From positions 1-11,334 of the forward strand of contig JBJXHG010000124.1 in assembly GCA_046160865.1 (NCBI GenBank): a DNA stretch of 11,334 bases, read 5' to 3'. The notes below the pieces were generated by a model. The model was not told the origin of the DNA and did not search any database. It saw only the letters and a list, made by a program, of their open reading frames with translations. This document shows, in pieces, positions 6,201-11,334 of this stretch. The DNA comes from JBJXHG01 sp046160865. Its GTDB lineage: Bacteria > Planctomycetota > UBA1135 > GCA-002686595. Both the position numbers and the translations under genes were made by a program. The stretch's first letter is position 1; each line of letters begins with the position of its first letter.

Positions 6201-6372
6201 CCCGTCGAGCGTAGCGGGCGCGGCCGTGTGACGCCTCGGACCGCGTGTCGCCAAGCGAACGAATTCCGCTCTCGAGGCACTTTCGCGAGGCGCCGCTAAG
6301 GATCGCGTTCGCCGGACGCCGAAGTTGCCCGCGGCAAGCCCAGAGCGCGACGCTCGTGCACGTGCCGCCTCC

Positions 6373-6741
6373 ATGAGCAAAGTCTTGATCGCCGACGATT
6401 CCTCCGTCCTCCGCCGCATCATGATGCGCGTCTTGCGCGAAGCCGACCCCGAGCTCGACGAGTTCGTCGAAGCGTCGACCGGGGACGAAGCGCTCGTGCG
6501 CTTCGAGCGCCAGCCGGACATCGCGCTCGTCGTCTGCGACGTCGACATGCCAGGCCTCGACGGCTGGGCGGTGTCGAGAGCGCTACGCGCGCGGCGCGCT
6601 TCCGGCGAGCTCGCGATCGTGCTCGTCGCGAAGCACGGGGACGCCTCCGCCGCGCAACGCGCTGCTGCGAGTGGCGCGAACGCGTGCGTGACGAAGCCGT
6701 TCACCGCCGATTCGATCCGGGCGCTGGTCGCGCGCGGGTGA
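6373..6741 (+). CDS. Single-domain CheY-like response regulator
   Basis: Predicted 122-aa receiver domain with no output domain. The acidic pair D8-D9 (VLIADDSS), the phospho-acceptor D56 (VVCDVDMPGLDGW) and K108 (VTKPF) are present. The conserved Thr/Ser that normally follows strand 4 is Val85 here (AIVLVAKHGD), next to a one-residue insertion. That position usually coordinates the phosphoryl group, so activation may be altered. The start ATG 6373 (MSKVLIADD) is set by alignment to the family; a TTG 16 codons upstream gives a non-conserved tail. The stop codon overlaps the ribosome binding site of the next gene, so the two are cotranscribed and probably act together. No kinase gene is in the window. 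Confidence 0.88.
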   Translation: MSKVLIADDSSVLRRIMMRVLREADPELDEFVEASTGDEALVRFERQPDIALVVCDVDMPGLDGWAVSRALRARRASGELAIVLVAKHGDASAAQRAAASGANACVTKPFTADSIRALVARG

Positions 6742-6746
6742 GGAGG
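6741..6746 (+). promoter_or_regulatory. Perfect Shine-Dalgarno for the CheC/CheX-like gene
   Basis: AGGAGG starts at the last base of the receiver gene's TGA stop and lies 8 nt before GTG 6755. The ATG directly behind it (6747) runs into a stop after three codons, so GTG is the start. The overlap suggests translational coupling. Confidence 0.8.
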
Positions 6747-6754
6747 ATGCACAC

Positions 6755-7330
6755 GTGACGAACCAGTGCACCGAGATCGAAGCGCGACTCGTCGACGAGA
6801 TCTTCCGCCGTCTGGCGGGCGACCTCGAGATGGTCACGGACCGGAAAGTGGCGGTGCAGTCGGTCGACATCGGGCGTGCCAAGCGTCGTCCCGCCGGGGC
6901 GGGCTCGGTGCACGTGTCGTTCAAGATCGCGCTCGCGACGGCAGCGAACGTCGAGCACGGCTGCATGCTCGTGCCGCTGCCCGACGCGCTGAGCCTCGCG
7001 AGCTACTTGCTGATGCTCGGCGACGATGTCGTGCAAGCGCGGCGCAACGAAACGACACCCGATCCGGCGCTGAAGGATGCGCTCATGGAAGTCGGGAAGT
7101 TCGTCGCGGACGCGATCGACGCGGCGTTGCGCGGCGTCGGCATCGAGCAGATCCGCTCGCGCTCGGAAGGCTGTCAGGGTGTGCGCGCGAACGTGCGTCC
7201 GGCGTTCGCGTATCGCGAAGGCTCGGACCTCGTAGTGGGGCTCGCGCGCGTGCAGGTGCACACGTGGCCGGCCTGCACGATGATCCTCATGATTCCCGCG
7301 CTCGCGGAAACGAGCGCGCTCGCAGCGTAG
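6755..7330 (+). CDS. CheC/CheX-like protein, possibly without phosphatase activity
   Basis: Predicted 191-aa cytoplasmic protein resembling the CheC/CheX/FliY fold. It has an N-terminal helix (CTEIEARLVDEIFRRLAGDL), paired strands (SVHVSFKIAL, 51-60; GCMLVPLPDALSLASYLLML, 69-88) and the central helix KDALMEVGKFVADAIDAAL (107-125). CheC-type CheY-P phosphatases carry a D/S-xxx-E-xx-N motif on that helix. Here D108 and E112 are present but the Asn position is Lys115, so the catalytic amide is missing. The protein may bind the receiver without dephosphorylating it, or act as an output or scaffold partner. It follows the receiver gene with a perfect ribosome binding site and no gap. The pair is convergent with the S1 gene, only 12 bp away. 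Family assignment is by pattern only; a divergent FliN/FliM relative is possible. Confidence 0.7.
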   Translation: MTNQCTEIEARLVDEIFRRLAGDLEMVTDRKVAVQSVDIGRAKRRPAGAGSVHVSFKIALATAANVEHGCMLVPLPDALSLASYLLMLGDDVVQARRNETTPDPALKDALMEVGKFVADAIDAALRGVGIEQIRSRSEGCQGVRANVRPAFAYREGSDLVVGLARVQVHTWPACTMILMIPALAETSALAA

Positions 7331-7342
7331 CGACGGTCGCGG

Positions 7343-8569
7343 TTACGAGCCGCGCTTGTCGTCGAGCGCGCGCCGGAAGACGTTCCCGAGGTTCGTGCCG
7401 AGATTCTTCGGCGCGTTCTTGGCGAGCTCCTCGTCGATCACGGACGTATCGACCGCTTCGTCGGATCCGAGCACCGCGCCGCGCGGGTCGAGTCGCGACA
7501 GCGAGATGCGGCTGCGACCGCGCTCTACCGACACGATGCGTACGCTCAGCTCCTGGCCGACCTTGACGACGTCGCCCGGACGGCGAACGCGATCCTTCGA
7601 CATCTGCGAGACGTGCAGCAAGCCCTCGAGTCCGGGCTCGAGCTCGACGAACGCGCCGAACTCGGCGATGCGCGTGATGCGTCCGTTGACGACCGCGTCC
7701 GGCGTGTAGCGGCGCTCGGCCTCCTGCCACGGATCGGCTTCGAGCTGCTTCATGCCGAGCGCGATGCGCTGCCCGCCGTCTTTGATCTCGAGCACCTGCA
7801 CGTCGACTTGCTGGCCGGGTTGGAGCACTTCCTTCGCGCTCTCGACACGCCGGCGCGACAAGTTCGACACGTGCACCAGGCCCTCGAGCCCGCCGCCGAG
7901 GTCGACGAACGCGCCGAACGCCTCGACACGCATGACCTTGCCCTTCAAGACCTGGCCCGTCGACAGCTTGCCGACCGACTCCTTGCGTGCTTCGGCCTTC
8001 TCTTCGTCGAGCACGGCGCGCCGCGACAGCAAGACGCGCTTGCGATCGCGGTCGATCTCGAGCACGACGCACACGATGGTCTGGCCGAGCAGAGCCGACA
8101 CTTCCTCGCCCGCACGTGCGCCGATCTGCGAATGCGGCATGAATGCCGCGAGCGGTCCGATGCGCAACTCGAGGCCGCCGGTGTTCTGGCCCGTGACGCG
8201 GGCTTTCACCTTCGAGCCGACCTCGATGTCGTCCGCGGCCGCGATCTCCTGCGCGGCTCGTCGCGAGAGCACCCACAGCTCTTCCTCGCGTCCGTGCAGC
8301 GTGAACTCGAACACGGCGCCGACCTTCGGCGGCTCGTCGAACTCCTTGCACGAGATGACGCCCTGCATGCGCGGCCCGAGCTCGACGAACACGTCGTCGC
8401 CGCTCGTGCCGACGATCACGCCTTTCTTCAGCTCGCGGCCGCCCGCGCTCTTCTTCGCACGTTCGCCCGGACCGTCGATCTCCTGCAATCGCATGCCGTC
8501 CAGCGCGGCGTCGATCTCGCGCGAAAGCGGATCGTCACCCGCTCCGCGGCTCGTTCCCTGAGTGCTCAT
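7343..8569 (-). CDS. Four-S1-domain RNA-binding protein (ribosomal protein S1-like)
   Basis: Predicted 408-aa protein with four S1 (OB-fold) domains at about 47-104, 116-184, 203-274 and 290-360. The third and fourth carry the classic signatures FGAFVDLGGGLEGLVHVSNLS (218-238) and FGAFVELEPGLEGLLHVSQMS (304-324). The first two are more diverged (GDDVFVELGPRMQGVISCKEF; GGLELRIGPLAAFMPHSQIG). The likely role is binding mRNA at the 30S subunit or another RNA regulatory task. E. coli S1 has six domains, so this is a shorter version; I associate this architecture with planctomycetes, from memory. The start ATG 8569 has GGAG (8574-8577, minus strand) 4 nt upstream. It lies 42 bp behind the SDR gene on the same strand. 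The tail after 360 is a short charged linker ending in KNLGTNLGNVFRRALDDK. Confidence 0.88.
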   Translation of the reverse strand: MSTQGTSRGAGDDPLSREIDAALDGMRLQEIDGPGERAKKSAGGRELKKGVIVGTSGDDVFVELGPRMQGVISCKEFDEPPKVGAVFEFTLHGREEELWVLSRRAAQEIAAADDIEVGSKVKARVTGQNTGGLELRIGPLAAFMPHSQIGARAGEEVSALLGQTIVCVVLEIDRDRKRVLLSRRAVLDEEKAEARKESVGKLSTGQVLKGKVMRVEAFGAFVDLGGGLEGLVHVSNLSRRRVESAKEVLQPGQQVDVQVLEIKDGGQRIALGMKQLEADPWQEAERRYTPDAVVNGRITRIAEFGAFVELEPGLEGLLHVSQMSKDRVRRPGDVVKVGQELSVRIVSVERGRSRISLSRLDPRGAVLGSDEAVDTSVIDEELAKNAPKNLGTNLGNVFRRALDDKRGS

Positions 8570-8611
8570 GCGTCTCCGTGTGTGCGTGTCCGCCCGTCTA
8601 CATGCTCGTCG

Positions 8612-9358
8612 TCAGCTCTTGCGGGTCACCACAGTGGTGCTCGCTTGCGCCGACGCCCAGACCACGACTTCGCCGATGTTGACGCGCGCGGGGCGGGAGA
8701 CGACGAACACGATGATCTCGGCGATGTCCTCGGCCTGCAACGGTTCGATTCCGGCGTAGACCGCTTTGGCCTTTTCCAGATCGCCGCGCATGCGGGTCGG
8801 ACTGAACTCGGTGCCCCCGACGAGGCCGGGGTCGATCGTCGCGAAGCGCAGGCCGCTGCCGGCGAGGTCGAGCCGCAACCCTTCGTAGAGCGCGCGGACG
8901 GCGTGCTTGCTCGCGCAGTAGACGGCGCCGCCCGGATACACCTGACGGCCTGCCACGCTGCCCAGCACGACCACGTCGCCGTGTCCGCGCGCGACCATCG
9001 CAGGCAGCGCGGCGTGGAGCACGTTGAGCACGCCGTTCACGTTCGTGTCGATCACGGTCCGCCATTCGTCGGGCGACCCGCCCGGCAGGCGGTCGACGCC
9101 GAGCGCGAGCCCGGCGTTCGCGACGACGATGTCGAACGGGTCGCTCCCGATCGCGCGCGCGACGGCGGCCGCGTCGCGCACGTCGGCGACGGCGATGCGC
9201 GCGCCGGCGCACTCTTGCGCGACCTCGGCCAAGCGCTCGCGGCGGCGTGCGAGCAGCGTGACCTCCGCGCCCGCGTGCGCCAGCGCTCGCGCCGTCGCGG
9301 CACCGATCCCGGCCGAAGCGCCGGTCACGAGCGCGCGGCGCTGCTCGAGGGATTGCAT
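8612..9358 (-). CDS. Short-chain dehydrogenase/reductase, YdfG-like 3-hydroxy acid dehydrogenase
   Basis: Predicted 248-aa classical SDR. The nucleotide-binding TGASAGIG is at 12-19, NAG at 81-83, and the catalytic tetrad is N106, S134, Y147 and K151 (YCASK). ARRRERL (37-43) after strand 2 favours NADP(H). The segment IDPGLVGGTEFSPTRMRGD (175-193) and ending ARVNIGEVVVWASAQAS match the YdfG subfamily, whose E. coli member oxidises L-serine, L-allo-threonine and 3-hydroxy acids. Length and all motifs are normal, so the enzyme should be active; the precise substrate is inferred. The start ATG 9358 has no Shine-Dalgarno but a TAGAGT box ends 7 nt before it. The gene precedes the S1 gene by 42 bp and is divergent from the amidohydrolase gene. 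The S1 gene may be read from the same transcript. Confidence 0.9.
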   Translation of the reverse strand: MQSLEQRRALVTGASAGIGAATARALAHAGAEVTLLARRRERLAEVAQECAGARIAVADVRDAAAVARAIGSDPFDIVVANAGLALGVDRLPGGSPDEWRTVIDTNVNGVLNVLHAALPAMVARGHGDVVVLGSVAGRQVYPGGAVYCASKHAVRALYEGLRLDLAGSGLRFATIDPGLVGGTEFSPTRMRGDLEKAKAVYAGIEPLQAEDIAEIIVFVVSRPARVNIGEVVVWASAQASTTVVTRKS

Positions 9359-9365
9359 GCGCCGA

Positions 9366-9371
9366 ACTCTA
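9366..9371 (-). promoter_or_regulatory. Candidate -10 box (TAGAGT) for the SDR gene
   Basis: On the minus strand TAGAGT is followed by exactly 7 nt and the ATG at 9358, the same spacing seen for the starts at 2895 and 2961. No ribosome binding site is present, so a leaderless transcript is suggested. No convincing -35 was seen. Confidence 0.35.
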
Positions 9372-9604
9372 GCCGGCCCTTCTCATCACGTCGCGAGCGA
9401 AGTGGTGCAAGATCCGGGCTCGGCCTCCGCGACGCACTCCGGACTCGGGAATCTCGCGATCCGCCTACGAAGTTGCCCGCTCCCGCGGGACGCATGGTCG
9501 TGGAAGATGCGAGCTCGCGCCCCGCGTGTGCAGGCTCTCGCGAAGGAGCACGCGTCCGCGCTTGCAGCGCGGCCGATAAAGGGGGAGGCTCTCGCTTCCT
9601 CACG

Positions 9605-11329
9605 ATGAAATCCATGCTTCGACGGCCGACCGCGCGCGCGCGCCGCGGTACAGGAACCGCGCTCGCGACCCTCGTGCTCGCGGTTCTCGCGCTCGCGCCG
9701 GACGTGCGCGCGGCGAGCGAGCCGACGCTCTTCTTCAACGGCCGCATCTACCTCAACGACGAGAAGCGCACCGTCGTCCAGGCGCTGCTCACCGATGGCG
9801 TGAAGGTCGCTGGAGTCGGCCAGTTGTCCGAGCTCGAAGCGCGCGCCGTGGGCGCGCGGCGTGTCGATCTGGGCGGCGCGACCGCGGTGCCGGGACTGCA
9901 GGACGCGCACGGTCGCTTGGCTTCGTTCGGAGAGTCGCTCGAGACGCTCGATCTGCGCGGAGCGAAGAGCTTCGCCGAGGTGATCGAGCGCGTCGGTGTG
10001 GAGTCGACGAAGCGCAAGGAAGGCACGTGGATCGTCGGCCGCGGCTGGGACCAGAACCGTTGGTCCGACGCGAGCCTGCCGCACCATTTCCTGCTCTCCG
10101 CGCGCGTGCCGAAGCACCCCGTCTTCCTCGAGTGCGTCGACGGCCACGCGGCGCTCGTCAACAAGGCGGCGCTCAGCGCCGCGAAGCTCGACGGAGTGCT
10201 CGGGACGGACCACGAGATCGCGGGCGGCCGCATCGTGCTCGACGAGGAGAAGCGCGCGACCGGCGTGCTCCTCGACGGGGCGATGTCGCGCGTGCAGTCG
10301 CTGATCCCGCCGGCGTCGACCGAAGTGCAGGTGCGCCGGCTGTTGCGCGCACAGGAGCGCTTGCTCGCCGCCGGACTGACCGCGGTGCACGACATGGGCA
10401 CGCTGCCCGAAACGCTCACGCTGCTGCGCGGATTGCGCTCCGCCGGCCAGCTCAAGCTGCGCGTAGTCGCGTACGTGTGGGCGAATGGGGAGTTCACCGA
10501 GGAGAGCGTCAAGGCACTGCCGCTCGCGCCCGATCCGCTGGACGTGCTGTGCGCCCCCGGCATCAAGCTCATGGCGGACGGCTCGCTCGGCTCGCGCGGC
10601 GCGGCGTTGTACGAGGACTACAGCGACGCTCCCGGCGAGCGCGGCTACTTGCTCTTGACGGAGGCGGAGCTCGGTGAGCGCCTCGCGATCGCGGCGAAGC
10701 ACGGGCTGCAGCCGGCAGTGCACGCGATCGGCGATCGCGCGAACGGCTTGATGCTCGACCTCTATGACAAGACGTCGACGTCGTTCCCGGAGTTCAAGGA
10801 CCTGCGTCCGCGCATCGAGCACGCGCAGGTCGTCGCGCCGAAGGATTGGCCGCGCTTCCCCGAGCTCGGAGTTCTGGCTTCGATGCAGCCGGTGCACGCG
10901 GCATCCGACGTGGCGTGGGTGCCGCTGCGGCTCGGGCCGCAGCGCACGGAGGGTGCCAATGCGTGGCGCGCGCTCGCACCCGAGCTCGGGTTGCTGGCAT
11001 TCGGTAGCGACTTCCCGGTCGAGGATCCAGGTCCGCTGCGCGGCTTGCACGCTGCGCGCACGCGGCCGGACGCCGAGCCGAACTCGAAGGGAGGTTCCGT
11101 CCCGACGCAGCGCCTCGACGGTGCAGCGGCGCTGGCGGGATTCACGAGCGGCGCGGCTTACGCCTGCCATCAAGAAGACCGGCGCGGGCGGCTGCTCGCG
11201 GGTTACTTCGCCGATCTCACGGTGACGGATCTCGATCCAGTCGCCGGAGATGCGCAGGCGCTGCTCAAAGCGCGCGTGACGATGACCGTGATCACCGGCG
11301 AGATCGTGTACAAAGCGGGCGGATCCTGA
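9605..11329 (+). CDS. Secreted YtcJ-like amidohydrolase (amidohydrolase family 3) with altered HxH motif
   Basis: Predicted 574-aa metal-dependent hydrolase. It begins with a signal peptide: basic n-region (MKSMLRRPTARARR), hydrophobic TALATLVLAVLALA (18-31) and a likely cleavage after A36 (DVRA-AS), so the enzyme should act in the periplasm or outside. Amidohydrolase-fold signatures follow: VPGLQDAHGR (95-104), VHDMG (261-265), GIKLMADGSLGSRGAAL (319-335), AVHAIGDRA (371-379), RIEHAQ (403-408) and FGSDFPVEDPGP (467-478). The family's first metal motif is normally HxH; here it reads H102-G-R104, codon CGC at 9914-9916, one base from CAC. The other ligand candidates, H373, H406 and D469, are kept. 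The start ATG 9605 is favoured by the signal peptide; GGGAGG at 9582-9587 is 17 nt away, rather far. ATG 9614 is an alternative. The substrate is unknown. Divergent from the SDR gene. Confidence 0.9.
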   Translation: MKSMLRRPTARARRGTGTALATLVLAVLALAPDVRAASEPTLFFNGRIYLNDEKRTVVQALLTDGVKVAGVGQLSELEARAVGARRVDLGGATAVPGLQDAHGRLASFGESLETLDLRGAKSFAEVIERVGVESTKRKEGTWIVGRGWDQNRWSDASLPHHFLLSARVPKHPVFLECVDGHAALVNKAALSAAKLDGVLGTDHEIAGGRIVLDEEKRATGVLLDGAMSRVQSLIPPASTEVQVRRLLRAQERLLAAGLTAVHDMGTLPETLTLLRGLRSAGQLKLRVVAYVWANGEFTEESVKALPLAPDPLDVLCAPGIKLMADGSLGSRGAALYEDYSDAPGERGYLLLTEAELGERLAIAAKHGLQPAVHAIGDRANGLMLDLYDKTSTSFPEFKDLRPRIEHAQVVAPKDWPRFPELGVLASMQPVHAASDVAWVPLRLGPQRTEGANAWRALAPELGLLAFGSDFPVEDPGPLRGLHAARTRPDAEPNSKGGSVPTQRLDGAAALAGFTSGAAYACHQEDRRGRLLAGYFADLTVTDLDPVAGDAQALLKARVTMTVITGEIVYKAGGS

Positions 11330-11334
11330 GCGTC

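Noticed and set aside
6320..6332. 13-mer CGAAGTTGCCCGC also found at 9468-9480, both before plus-strand genes
   Set aside because: In 11 kb of strongly biased sequence, 13-base matches are expected by chance; the surroundings do not align.
7338..7354. Hairpin CGCGG-7 nt-CCGCG between the convergent CheC-like and S1 genes
   Set aside because: The stem is only 5 bp, has no T-tract and contains the S1 stop codon; such short GC stems are common here.
9575..9580. GATAAA as a -10 box for the amidohydrolase gene
   Set aside because: No -35 at a suitable distance (TTGCAG is only 7 bp away); the short AT-rich word alone is not enough.
7613..9604. Long open frame on the plus strand in front of the amidohydrolase ATG (664 codons)
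   Set aside because: It is antisense to the S1 and SDR genes, which have clear motifs. Its translation is rich in R, A, H, L and D as expected for a GC-driven shadow, and a signal peptide marks the real start at 9605.

Overview
The window is a very GC-rich bacterial chromosome segment (about 70% by eye) with eight complete genes and one small hypothetical gene. No rRNA, tRNA, CRISPR array or transposase gene was seen. The best taxonomic hint is the protein at 7343-8569. It has four S1 domains and a first repeat reading GDDVFVELGP, an arrangement I associate from memory with Planctomycetota. A high-GC planctomycete is my preferred guess, but a myxobacterium or another high-GC lineage cannot be excluded.

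Layout. 1-343: no convincing gene; it opens with a C9-G-C8 tract and holds an imperfect inverted repeat. 344-2895 (minus): a two-gene unit, first a hypothetical protein with a possible HxD...H oxygenase-type metal centre, then a class I SAM methyltransferase with an unusual N-terminal extension. 2961-4622 (plus, divergent): an FAD-dependent dehydrogenase of the COG2509 family. 4623-4959: a gene-free interval almost filled by a nested inverted-repeat element. 4960-5805 (plus): panB, for ketopantoate synthesis in the pantothenate/CoA pathway. It ends in a very long stem-loop that probably also terminates the convergent small gene at 5888-6187 (minus). 6373-7330 (plus): a tight pair of a CheY-like receiver and a CheC/CheX-like protein. 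7343-9358 (minus): a YdfG-like short-chain dehydrogenase followed by the S1 protein. 9605-11329 (plus, divergent): a secreted YtcJ-like amidohydrolase.

Most genes look like ordinary housekeeping or accessory metabolism, and I see no defence island or biosynthetic cluster. Five things stand out. (1) The interval before panB carries two nested pairs of inverted repeats, including a perfect 26-bp pair whose arms are themselves hairpins, like a REPIN or MITE. (2) Several genes without a Shine-Dalgarno sequence have a TANNNT box ending 7 nt before the start codon, suggesting leaderless transcription. (3) The receiver/CheC-like pair has substitutions at positions normally tied to phospho-signalling. 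(4) The amidohydrolase has Arg where the second His of the metal-binding HxH motif is expected. (5) The oxygenase-like and methyltransferase genes may form an undescribed two-gene modification unit. All functional statements rest on motif recognition by eye; no database search was run.
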